Shown: one piece after another, positions 54,718 through 64,000 of the stretch | How the letters are laid out: the number at the start of each line of letters is the position of its first letter | How positions within the stretch are numbered: position 1 is the stretch's first letter | Assembly: GCA_032622095.1 (NCBI GenBank) | Contig: CP136064.1 | Location: 179,338,011 to 179,402,010 of the forward strand | Reading direction: 5' to 3' | Origin: Siphonodentalium dalli | Taxonomy: Eukaryota > Mollusca > Scaphopoda > Gadilida > Siphonodentaliidae | DNA length: 64,000 nt | Program-made: the position numbers and the translations under genes | The notes under the pieces: generated by a model | What the model saw: the letters and a program-made list of their open reading frames with translations, nothing else | The model's database searches: none | What the model was told of the DNA's origin: nothing

Positions 54718-57700
54718 CTGAAATGAAATGAATAAAATGTGATTTTTTAGATAAATACAAATTCTGTGTTTACACGCACCTCCGTCATCACTAAAATTTT
54801 CTTCTAAAAACATTTTTTTTTATATTTTCTTTTCGAAATATTGGATTTGAACAATGAGAATGAATTTTTGTTTGTTTTGTTGTGTTCATTATATGTGGAA
54901 TCTAAAAACAAATCTGAATCCCAGTTACCCAAGGTTCCTCCATACCATACATAAGCTGAATAGCCCCGATGGTTCTTGAGAAGTATATGTTTAAAGAATT
55001 ACTATGAAGGGAAAGAGTCTTGTCGCTGGCTCCGCCCCTTTTTGACCTGATAACCCCATTTGAACAAATCTGAATCTCGGACCTAGGGAACATCCAGACC
55101 AAATATGAACCCATTCGGACTTATGATTCTGGAGAATAAGATGTTTAAAGAATTGTTGACAGATGGATGGACGAGGAGTGATGAGTATAGCTCCACCACT
55201 ATAGCTATATACTATCGTTCCACCAGACTTTGTATCAGGTGAGCTAAAAAAAAATCTTAAAAGTACATTTTTACAATTTTTTTTCGATGCCTGGAAGATG
55301 TTTTTGGTATGGTCTTAAAGATAAGTTATAAGAAAAATGTTCCATACATTCAACGCACAAGCTATTTGATAGTCTGTGCTTTAGTCCGGATGGTGTAGAA
55401 ATGGCAAGATGAGGGCAGGGACCAACCTAGAGGGAGATATCATCTCCCTGAAATGTGTCACGTCTCCTTTTTGACCTAAGGAGAAGTGATTTCTCTGTTA
55501 TTTTGTCATGAATATGTGCAAACAGTGACTTAAAATGTATATTTTACTGATTATACTGGTGTATTTACTTGAGATAATGGGACTATAGATAGCTTCTTGA
55601 ATTCCGTAATATTTATTGCATCATAGAAGGTTAATGTTGGGGTGTTAACTGAGCTTCAGTATTTGTGACTTCTCGCTGATAACATTCAACTTCTCCAAAA
55701 CAAACAACAAGTGTTACGCATCGAAGATTGCTCTGGTCAAGTTTTTTTGCCCATAAGAGTGAATCTGTCTAAAAATGGAGAAATTAAAGAACAATAACTC
55801 AGAACTAAGGGCCATAACTCAGGTACAAAAACAATCGGACATACCTGGTTTTTGAACTCAATGAAGATATTGTTGTGAAAAATCCATATACCCAATATGA
55901 ATGGAATGGTGACATTATTCAAGTTATCGGGCTAACGTCATAAAATTGCTAAAAAACGACAAACTAAGGGCCGTGACTCAGGTAAAAATTATTTGACAAA
56001 CCTGGTTTTCGAACTCGATCGAGATAGTGTTGTGAATGACCAATACACCCAATATGAATAGAATCAGTTGATGTTTGTTCAAATTATCTCTCTAATGGTC
56101 ATAAAACTGCTAAAAATAGAAAAAGTAAGGGCCGTAACTAAGGTAAAGTAAATCGGACAAACCTGTTTTTCGAACTCAATCGAGATATTGTTGTGAAAGA
56201 TCCATTTACCAAATATGAATAAAATTGGTTGACGTATGTTCAAGTATCACGCAACAGACAAAAAATTGCTATAAATAGACCATATACCAAATATGAATTA
56301 AATTGGTTGACGTTTGTTCAAGTATCGCGCCAACAGACATAAAATTATGAAGTCGGGGTGGGTCAGATTTTATGTGTGCAGCTGTTACACATGACAATAA
56401 ACTCACATTCCAAAATTGTCAGAATCCATCAATAAACGGTTATGTTATATTGGTTTGGGGCCCGACAGACTGACCGCCCAGTTGCCGACCGGCCAAGCAT
56501 CCAAGCCAAATCCAATTTGAAACATCCATTATGGTCCACAATGGGGGGTCACTTGATACGTTTGCATCATATAATCTAAATTTATAGTAATGAGGAAGTT
56601 TATAGACATACCCTCCTTTTCTCTCTCCAATATGGCCTTGACATCTTTCCGCCTATCTTCCAGACTTCTTTTAGATGAACCCGCCACCCTGATATCTATA
56701 GAATCTGAGTGACGATAAAGGAAACTATACCAAGAAAGTGCTGCTATTGCTGATAGGAAAAAGAAATTGAATGCTACACCGACCATTGCTGACACCAGAG
56801 GCCAATTGAACATAATGTATCTGCAAAGAAAGAACAAGCATCTGTCGGTAACTGTTTTTGTTAATTAGAATATTTCCCTAAATAATTGACTCCTTAACCA
56901 CAGCAGAATCATGGGTAATTTTTCAGGATTTAGTCGGAATTATGGCTTGTTGCCATTTACCGGAAAGCTCTCAGTGATGTTATAATGGTATTAGTTTATC
57001 AAATTTGTTAAATTGAGCAAGGTGTAAAACCAAATTAAAAAAAGAAGATTAATTAAATAAAATAAATTTTTTTGTTTTTTTTTTAATTTAGGAATTCAAT
57101 TAAAAAACATACCTATTTGACCCAGTGGCCCCATTTGAAAAAATCTGAATCCCAATCACCCAAGGACCCTCCATACAAAATATAAGCTAAATAGGACAGA
57201 TGGTTCTTGAGAAGTTGTTTTAAGAATTATTATGGAATGAAAGAGTTATGGCCCTGGCTTCACAACTATTTGACATGTTGACCTCATGTGAATATATCTG
57301 AATGTGGTCACCTAGGGAACTTCCACACCAAATATGAACCCATTCGGTCTGTATCTTTATGTGTATGTCCAATAATGGTATTGTAGGACGGTGACTGTGC
57401 AAGGGAATTTATGTTCAAACAAGTTGCTTTACACCGAGGGAACATCCACACCAAATATGAACCCGTTCGGTCTGTATCTGTATGTGTATGTCCAATAATG
57501 GTATTGTAGGACGGTGCTTGGAATTTATGTTCAAACAAGTTGCTTTACATCTAGGGAACATCCACACCAAATATGAACCCATTCGGTCTGTATTTGTATG
57601 TGTATGTCCAATAATGGTATTGTAGGACGGTGACTGGGCTTGGAATTTATGTTCAAACAAGTTGCTTTACACTCACATCAACTATCCAGAATAATTATTT

Positions 57701-60700
57701 TTATACCACGATCGCCTATCTTACTATATAAATAAAGCCATCTGTTTAAATTTTACATTTAATCAACACCTGTTGATTAAACGTGCCTACTGTTGATTAA
57801 ACTTCGCAGAGTTGATTAAACTTTCTCCATACAATTTGAACGGAAAAGTGTTTATCCATCGGATTGTAAAGATCGTGGCATAAACTTCGCAGAGTGGTTA
57901 AACTTTCTACATATAATTTGAACGGAAAAGTGTTTATCCATCGCATTGTAAAGATCGTGGCATAAACAAAATATACGCATAGTGTTTCTAAATAACAAAT
58001 TTAATCCACTTGTGGGATTGGCGATTTACACCACTCGCTGAAGCGCGTGGTATAAATCGCCAATCCCACTCGTGGATTAAATTTTTTATTCAGAACACTA
58101 TGCGTATATTCTATATATCATTTTTAATATGTGTTTCCAACTAACATGAGCAGACAGAAAAGCTTCCATGCCTTTAACTTTTATTCTAACAATAATGTGT
58201 TTTCTATACCTTAGTCCAACAAACTTTGCATAAAGTTTCAATGTTGATGAATAAATCTGTACCCGCATATTGTGTACTGTCACAACACATCCAACTGCTG
58301 GATGGAACTAGAGGAAAAAAAGCATGTTATATAAGTGAACAGGAAAAAAATCTATAAATCACACGAATACCAGCCATTGAATACATATCAAATGTTGTAT
58401 ATATATACAACAAGATGAAAAATAAGCCGGAATTAAGTTGACATTGTTTCCAAAGAGCGATGACAGTCCGCTTGGGTGATGCACAGATCTCCAACAGGAA
58501 TTCCTCATAATGGTGCATTTCCATTGGAGTCAGTCCAAGAGGACTACCTGTTAGCCTACCCAAACCTAAGGGGCTCATATGTATCTATCTACTCACATGC
58601 AACTCCCAATACATAGGGGAGACTAAGCGTAAATTTAGAACACCTGGCCAATATTACACATAACAGAGATACTCCGGTAGCATTCCACTTCAATCTACCA
58701 GACCACGATACAAGTGACCTTCGACATCGGGTCATTGAGATAATGAACTGTGACCCAGAGAGCGAATCGGGAATCCAACCCCGCAAAGCACGTGAAATCC
58801 ACTGGATTTTCGCCCTCCGAATACTGACCCCACTCAGTATGAACAGGAAGAACTTCTAGTCATATACCTTCAAATAATATCACAATAAAGGTACTTATAG
58901 TATCAATTGTTGTCACAGTCATGGATGAAACTTATCCCGTTACAAGGGTGTGGAATAAATACAGAACACAACTTGCATTATAATCTAGAATTTTTTTTAT
59001 CAAACTTTATTGAAATTACAGTGCGTCCGGCACATAGTCACATTTCATTCTAACTCTCATTCGATAAAAGATTCTCGATTAAGATGCGATTGTGTCTATT
59101 TATACCTTAATTTGAGAGGACTTCATTCCTGATAAACAAACAGCATTCATTCTACCAATGAGATTCAGTACATATAATTCATATATAAGAATGTGCACTG
59201 CCAATTTGGAAATAATATTCATGAGAATAACCACATAGAACAAGATATTCTCCATTCCTATCTGGGGATCATGCTGTCAGTAGCCAAATTGGCCTTTTTT
59301 TTTCTTTCGAAAATTGCCAACGAAAATTTAATTTGCTCCAACTGTTTCAAGTCTACAGTCAGCAATCACCTCTCTGATTATCATCAGATCTCCATGAGAC
59401 CCTTTATTCATTGAAAGGTAACAGCAGTTGCTTGCCTGTGTGTAGATAACAATTTAGCAAAAGTCACACATGCTTACTTATCAAAACAATGATTAGCCAC
59501 TTTCTTAATCAAGTGACAATAAGTTTGTGCTTTCAAAATAGGACAAAGTAAGCAAATCAGTGCTAAATTGTGTTGATACATGTATAAGTCTCCAACTACC
59601 TAGACCTATTTAAGTTTTTGCAGTTTCCATCTACGCACATTACTTTTGTCCAACTTGAAATTGATTTGTTATTTCAGTGTTAGTGTTTTATATTTTGGTT
59701 TTAGTTTCGGTTCAATTTGGCCAAAGTTTCTGAAAAATTGCCAAATTCAGAAATGGCAAAAAAAATTGGCCAAAAGAATTTTCTAACCAGCATGAACCCT
59801 GTTCTTATATAATTTAGCCAGCAGAGTGTTCCACAGAACTTTTAACTGTTTATGCACGAATGCACATGGCTGAGTTAACAAGTCAATTTGTTTGTTAACT
59901 CAAGATATGAACTTTCATGCATAAACAGTTATGTGATGTGGAACACTGCTGTGGCAATTTGATAGGAATGGAGAATATCTTGCAAAAATTGCATATATAT
60001 TTTTTTGTCATATGGCTATTAACACAGTGTTACAAATTTAGAGATTAGCACAATTAATTAAACATTAAAAAGCATCTATAATGAATCAAGAATTCATCAA
60101 TATTATCCAACAAGGTGAATAGTCTACTATATAATTTGAGACTTCCGTTTATATGTATATATATGTGTGTGTGTATATATGTGGGTACTTCATAGAATCC
60201 AAAACGCGTGTACAGATCGAGCTCAAACTTCGTATGTAAGTGGGAAATCCCACGGACACCGCCGTGGTCGCGTTTTGGAGAAGCTCAGAGCACCCGTTCT
60301 CCAATCTCTGTCACAAAAAACGGCACTGCCGTGGTTAAGACATCAATGATCTTTATTTTGACCTTATACGGAGGTGTTAACAATCAACGCTCTTTATTGC
60401 AATGGACGTGGCTAAACGACTGACCCCATGCGTCCGAAATACGGATGCGGATTCCAATGGACGTGGCTAAACGACTGACCCCATGCGTCCGAAATACGGA
60501 TGCGGACGAAATGCAATTATCTCGACTAAAAAGGCAGAATTGATCTAAGAGCTCGAAATATTATGCAGAGGGATTTCACGACGGGAGTCTGCTCTGAAGT
60601 TTAGGACGGGGAGGACGGGTACCATGAATTAACTCATTGAAAAACAAAGAATGCGTTATCTCGGAAACGGGTGGAGCTATCGACTTGAAATTTGCTATGT

Positions 60701-61535
60701 GAATGTATCTTGCCCCGGATACAAATTTTATCGGGTCGCCGAGCCCGTGCGACGCCCGTGCGACGCCCGTGCAGCGCGTGCGCAGACGAGATCTCGGAAC
60801 CGTTGGAGCTATCGACTTGAAATTTGCTATGTGAATGTATCTTGCCCCGGATACGAATTTTATCGGGTCACCGAGCCCGTGCAACGCCCGTGCGCAGACG
60901 AGATCTCGGAAACGGGTGGAGATATCGACTTGAAATTTGCTATGTGAATGTATCTTGCCCCGGATATAAATTTTATCGGGTCGCCGAGCCCGTGCGACGC
61001 AAGCTTCGCGCATGCGCAGACCAGATCTCGGAAACGGGTGGAGCTATCGACTTGAAATTTGGTTAAATTTATAAAATGTCATGTTTCTGAAACAAAGCCA
61101 TGAGACGAATGCCGCCAGTGGCGGGCTAACCTGCTAGTATTAAATAATTTGAAGAATGTCAGCAATTAGAACTGAAATTTTTATCCGCGAAAACGAAACT
61201 GAACGTAAAGATATACATTAATCATAAAACTATTTTAATGTGAAATGTGCCAGTAATGTCATACTATTGCCAGGGAAATCAATTTATATTTATGGTAATA
61301 TTCAAATGTTCAATGGTATGTAATGCATAGCTAGCTCAATAGTCTGGGTTTGACTCAGAAAAATGGTGAGAGTGTACATACAGGCAGAGAGTGTACTTAC
61401 AGCATCATCTTTGTAGTCAGAATAAAATTCTACTGTCATTATCTGCTTTTGTTGAGACACATCAAATATATAAAGTGGTGCCAGAACAACAGCTTCAATG
61501 CTTCGCACCAGTGTAGATTTGTAATGTAGCATCAT
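54482..61535 (-). CDS. BSCL2: Seipin (lipid-droplet assembly protein), 3' part, 4 coding exons; 5' exons outside window
   Basis: Coding exons 61535-61401, 58307-58210, 56820-56612 and 54717-54482 join in phase (678 nt, 225 aa plus stop). Seipin is an ER membrane protein that oligomerises at ER-lipid droplet contacts. The visible part begins in the lumenal beta-sandwich (MMLHYKSTLVRSIEAVVLAP, then QQKQIMTVEFYSDYKDDA), continues through HNMRVQIYSSTLKLYAKFVG, crosses the membrane with WPLVSAMVGVAFNFFFLSAI, and ends in a charged cytosolic tail ending HQHEHVS. These match vertebrate seipin segments such as AEQKQ-VEL-SDYRE and FTGLRY. The N-terminal helix and first lumenal strands are absent from the window, so the gene continues past 64000. 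Introns carry a Penelope-like fragment, hairpins and tandem repeats. Confidence 0.93.
54900..55250 (+). repeat. Family I copy in seipin intron
   Basis: CATTTGAACAAATCTGAATC, CCAAATATGAACCCATTCGG, and the TATAGCTCCACC and GGTGAGCTAAAAA tail. Confidence 0.75.
55251..55785. other. Seipin intron sequence, nothing recognised
   Basis: AT-rich, no repeat match. Confidence 0.35.
55786..56350 (+). repeat. Family H tandem array in seipin intron
   Basis: Four units of roughly 150 bp with AAGGGCC(A/G)TAACTCAGGTA, TTTTCGAACTCAATCGAGAT and CCAATATGAAT. Confidence 0.75.
56612..56820 (-). CDS. BSCL2: Seipin exon: second transmembrane helix
   Basis: 209 nt. Acceptor TTCTTTCTTTGCAG, donor GTATGT at 56611-56606. 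Encodes YIMFNWPLVSAMVGVAFNFF, then FLSAIAALSWYSFLYRH, a membrane helix of about 22 residues, and a basic segment SSKRSLEDRRKDVKAILERE. The WP-L-SA-VG-A-NF pattern is the most conserved signature of seipin. Confidence 0.94.
56866..56975. repeat. Family B left-arm fragment B11
   Basis: CCTAAATAATTGACTCCTTA through GGAAAGCTCTCAGTGATG. Its near end is about 46 bp from the seipin exon starting at 56820. Confidence 0.75.
57115..57670 (+). repeat. Family I with three tandem units of about 120 bp
   Basis: GGGAAC(A/T)TCCACACCAAATA recurs near 57318, 57439 and 57557, followed by TCCAATAATGGTATTGTAGG and TTCAAACAAGTTGCTTTAC. Confidence 0.82.
57798..57965. repeat. Tandem duplication, period 83 bp
   Basis: TAAACTTCGCAGAGT(T/G)G at 57798 and 57881, with following sequence nearly identical through GATCGTGGCATAAAC. 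Confidence 0.85.
57970..58110. repeat. 141-bp foldback in seipin intron
   Basis: AATATACGCATAGTGTTTCT and its inverse; inner arms GGGATTGGCGATTTACACCA and inverse, with a CG-rich loop of about 13 bases. Confidence 0.85.
58210..58307 (-). CDS. BSCL2: Seipin exon: lumenal beta-strands (FHPAVG...KFVGLR)
   Basis: 98 nt, phase 0 entry and phase 2 exit. Acceptor TTTTCCTCTAG, donor GTATAG at 58209-58204. Encodes FHPAVGCVVTVHNMRVQIYS, then STLKLYAKFVGLR, matching vertebrate VPTTGAIIEIHSKRIQLYG and HFTGLRY. A 141-bp foldback ends 100 bp downstream in the intron, at 58110. Confidence 0.92.
58586..58858 (+). pseudogene. Decayed Penelope-like retroelement, GIY-YIG endonuclease end
   Basis: Two frames are needed: CNSQYIGETKRKF, then, after a frameshift, PVAFHFNLPDHDTSDLRHRV and AREIHWIFALRILTPLSMNR. 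The YIGETKR, FHFN..H, E..WI and final LTPL.MN pattern fits the C-terminal endonuclease of Penelope-like elements (family knowledge, recalled by eye). The reverse transcriptase is absent. It lies opposite in strand to the seipin intron it occupies and is a non-functional relic. Confidence 0.6.
58859..59110 (+). repeat. Probable 3' flank of the Penelope-like relic
   Basis: Shares ordered blocks with 49247-49520 (AGTATCAATTGTTGTCACAG, ATTCTCGATTAAGATGCG). Boundaries are uncertain. Confidence 0.5.
59260..59590 (+). repeat. Family M dispersed repeat, copy M2
   Basis: Collinear with 6050-6380 (ATCACCTCTCTGATTATCAT, TACTTATCAAAACAA). The two loci are in introns of two different genes. Confidence 0.7.
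59817..59955. repeat. 139-bp imperfect foldback
   Basis: GCCAGCAGAGTGTTCCACAG faces GTGGAACACTGCTGTGGC; AACTGTTTATGCA and inverse further in. Confidence 0.75.
60140..61139 (-). mobile_element. Family J element J2 with GC-rich tandem arrays
   Basis: Read on the minus strand it opens ACTAGCAGGTTAGCCCGCC (61137 downward) and ends at TATATACACACACAC (about 60150). It carries four units of 112-134 bp around GATCTCGGAAACGGGTGGAG and ATCTTGCCCCGGATA, and two 55-bp units (60401, 60456) around GGACGTGGCTAAACGACTGA. Strongly CpG-rich against its surroundings. The 145-codon frame on it is a repeat by-product. Confidence 0.7.
61401..61535 (-). CDS. BSCL2: Seipin exon: lumenal domain (MLHYKS...SDYKDDA)
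   Basis: 135 nt, phase 0 at both ends. Acceptor TTTTCCCCACAG, donor GTAAGT at 61400-61395. Encodes MMLHYKSTLVRSIEAVVLAP, LYIFDVSQQKQ, then VEFYSDYKDDA. This corresponds to the hydrophobic lumenal helix, which in known seipins inserts into the droplet surface, and the following beta strand. The initial ATG ATG here is internal, not the gene start. Confidence 0.92.
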
Positions 61536-61729
61536 CTGTGGGGAAAATGAAACACAATAAAAGTAAGGAAAATTCCAGATGGGACTAAGGTATACCCCCT
61601 GTATTCAACATGTTATTCCAATGAAGTAGCCATTACCCTATATTGGAAATGGACAATAGTGTCACTGGAAACTACTTACCTGCAGCTACTCAATTGTGCG
61701 AGCTTATATTCAAAATAAAAAAAGTTTAA

Positions 61730-62250
61730 TAATTCGGCCAATTATGAGCCTGACCCAACTCCAAATTGCAGGTGTGCAGGTTCCATGATGATTGACCCCT
61801 GTAGCAAATTTGATTCAAATTGAACAAGAAAATTATGAGAAAACGTCCGGACAATAAAAACCTCAAATCTGGAGAATTCTAATTTGAAAAATGGTCATAA
61901 CTCAGTCAAAAATGTTTGGACCGAATTCCAAATCACAGGTGCACAGGCTCACATGATGATTGACCCCTATGGAAAATTGAATTAAAATTGGAACAAGAAA
62001 ATTCTGAGAAAATGTCTGGACAAAACTCGGAAAAAATTATGCATTTTGAGAAAAGTTTCTAAGTTGAAAAAGTGGGATAACTCCACAAATAAAATTGCAG
62101 GTGCACAGGTTCCCATGGTACTAAATATCTGTGCCAAGTTAAAAAAAATGTAGGAATAAAAGCTCAGACAGAATTGTGTCCACAGCTTGACGGACACATG
62201 GACTGACGGACAAACTGATTCCAGTATACCCCCACACAACTTATTGGGGT
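61730..62250 (-). repeat. Family H related repeat upstream of seipin exon
   Basis: GGTGCACAGGTTCCCATG and CACATGATGATTGACCCCTA units recur about every 150 bp, with CATAACTCAGTCAAAAA. It ends with GACGGACAAACTGATTCCAG and a G-run near 62252-62264. Confidence 0.65.
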
Positions 62251-62264
62251 GGGGGGGGGGGGGG

Positions 62265-64000
62265 TATAATTAGTTATTTATTCCTCTCAAACGCATATTG
62301 CTTTTTCAAATAACATATAATGCATATATACCACTGCTCACTACTTCCATTACCTATATAAAGTCTACTCCGTAAAAGTTCAGTTTCAGACATAAACACA
62401 GGTATATTACATGTAGATCAATGTAAGTTTACAAGGTGGGTACTACTTTCATGATGAAATTATATATAGGTGGAATGATCAGCAATGAGAAGCTGGGGCA
62501 GATAAGATGCCAGTTTCGACTGGTATGACTCTAGGGCTGGTATTCACCAATTGAGTTTATTTGATAATGGCTGAATGCTAGCGCTTACACCACACCGATT
62601 CACTGTGGCCGGCTATCAACAATTAGAATCGTATGTAGACCCCGTTTACATGCGTGCGATGAATTTATTATGAACAAGATATCAGATATGTTCATGTAAA
62701 TGCATAAATCATTCAAATATTAACATGGAACTGAACTCGGAATGTTCGCATGGTCCAATTGATACAAACATGTATGCCCATGCTCAAATGTCCATGTTAG
62801 TACAACCATGACAATGGACCGATAAATAAATACAATCCCCCTGGACCAATTGTGGTGCCACGCCTATAGGAGTCGAAAAGCTATATGTATACATGATTTT
62901 TTTTATATACCATTAACTCCATACAAGTAAGTTCCTGTGAATTTTAGTTTTGACGAGAAGGGTGATACCAAGTAAGAGCCCATTATAATCCATGAGATTA
63001 AGAGCTTTAGCACTAAACTATTAGAGCTAGTGTTGCGACAAACAGTTCCCGTTGTCACACCACATGGGGGGTTTTGAAATTTCAGTTATATTAAATTGAT
63101 ATCACTATGATTATTGCAACAGTGTTTGTGGCTTGGTAGGGATAAAACACAAATGAGCTAGCCACCATGTACAAACTTCATATACCCATTTAATAAGAGA
63201 CAATAATTGCAATCCTATCCATTCAAAACACACTACATCTCTTGTTTTTGGTTGGAAAGGGGGTGTCAAACATAATTTCTATTCAAGAGCTGCACTTTAC
63301 TGGAAATGTCATCTGCACCCCCTGGAAGGAATTTTTCAAAATAAATTGTGCAAACTTCTTACATTAACTGTTCGATATTTACAGTCTGGCATACCACGTC
63401 GAAAGGAGGAACAGTTGACTTTTGGTAAAAAAACAACTTAATTCACAATAAAATAATCAGTAAAATTTCAATCTGTATTTAATGATAATCCCACTGTGAG
63501 CACTTCCATGATAACAATGGTATAAAAGAAACAGAACTATCTTAAAAACAGATAAGTGTACGAAATATCCAATAAGTTGTGAAAAAGTCAAATAAACCTT
63601 AAGCATTGTTAAAAAAAACGGTTCACTTAAATGACAATCATTCACGGAACGGCATGATAGCTGTATAGGAGGAGATCACGGAACCAGTAATCACAAATCA
63701 CCAATCGTCAGGTTCCTGACTATATTCCTGGATCATCGCCAACATTTGTATTTCATGTACATTATATTTATCTCTTCTAGGTTAAACGTGTGTGTATATA
63801 AATTGTTGGGAGAGGGGCAACATTACGTTGACATAACTTGTGTCTCATTCCCTTGTAACTTTTGTTGACGAAGACATGGCTTCGCAGTCTGCTTTGGTAC
63901 TTGGTGTGCTCCTTTGAATTTCCAACTGCACCTTCTTAAACCAGAGAGATACTACCAAGTCCATGAAATTCTATTTGCAACTTGGGTTGATATTTTCCAA
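62265..64000. other. Seipin upstream intron, nothing recognised
   Basis: Scanned for the preceding seipin exon (expected NLGMFMV-like strand) without success. No repeat family match. The gene presumably continues outside. Confidence 0.4.

Noticed and set aside
60576-61013. 145-codon minus frame rich in Arg/His repeats
   Set aside because: It is a translation of the 112-134 bp tandem units of J2, repeating the same peptide; no domain.
62265-64000. Upstream seipin exon
   Set aside because: No open frame with flanking splice sites resembling the first lumenal strands was found; presumed outside the window.

Overview
This is a eukaryotic, AT-rich, intron-rich and very repeat-dense animal window. 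The two recognisable genes, YAP1 and seipin (BSCL2), are both on the minus strand. Protein sequence, many copies of the palindrome TACATGTA, and tandem repeats with phrases such as GGGCCATAACTCTGG and CCAAATATGAACCCATTCGG suggest a lophotrochozoan, most likely a bivalve mollusc. That assignment is inference; no name is claimed.

YAP1 (Yorkie) is complete. Seven coding exons run from 40846 down to 2967, join in frame at consensus splice sites, and give 442 aa. The protein has a TEAD-binding region, LATS-type HxRxxS sites, two WW domains, a proline run, a coiled coil, a serine-rich degron-like segment and a C-terminal LTWL PDZ-binding end. Intron 1 is about 22 kb. A CRE octamer and a TATA box lie about 370-390 bp upstream of the ATG.

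The last four coding exons of seipin (61535 to 54482) are present: part of the lumenal domain, the second transmembrane helix and the cytosolic tail. The 5' exons lie beyond the window. YAP1 and seipin belong to the Hippo pathway and to lipid-droplet biogenesis respectively; being neighbours does not imply joint function. One further first-exon-like ORF with a good splice donor (44602-44694, minus) lies between them and is not identified.

Almost everything else is mobile or tandem DNA. The families, lettered here for cross-reference, are: A (TTAA-flanked, several internal 'TATATGCGAG' palindromes); B (TA-flanked foldback starting CAGTAATGCCC); C and E (TTAA-flanked, ends CCCTTTC); D (foldback with GAGGTCCCCAGAGGGTGAA); F (TIR TATGGGAGGCC, apparent 6-bp target duplications, arrays of the palindrome TTTGCGCTTAAGCGCAAA); G, H and I (tandem-monomer repeats); J (ACTAGCAGG-ended elements carrying tandem arrays); L (2.2 kb, TIR GGGTGATTCTCA, seven copies of a TGTAACATACGTGAC motif); M (dispersed pair); P (GC-rich MITE); two hAT-like elements with 8-bp duplications; and a decayed Penelope-like GIY-YIG fragment. 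Several are nested. The clearest nest is hAT-like, containing a TTAA element, containing a J element, at 34697-38951. Several insertions end within 13 to 45 bp of YAP1 splice sites.

No rRNA, tRNA, CRISPR array or prokaryotic gene was seen.
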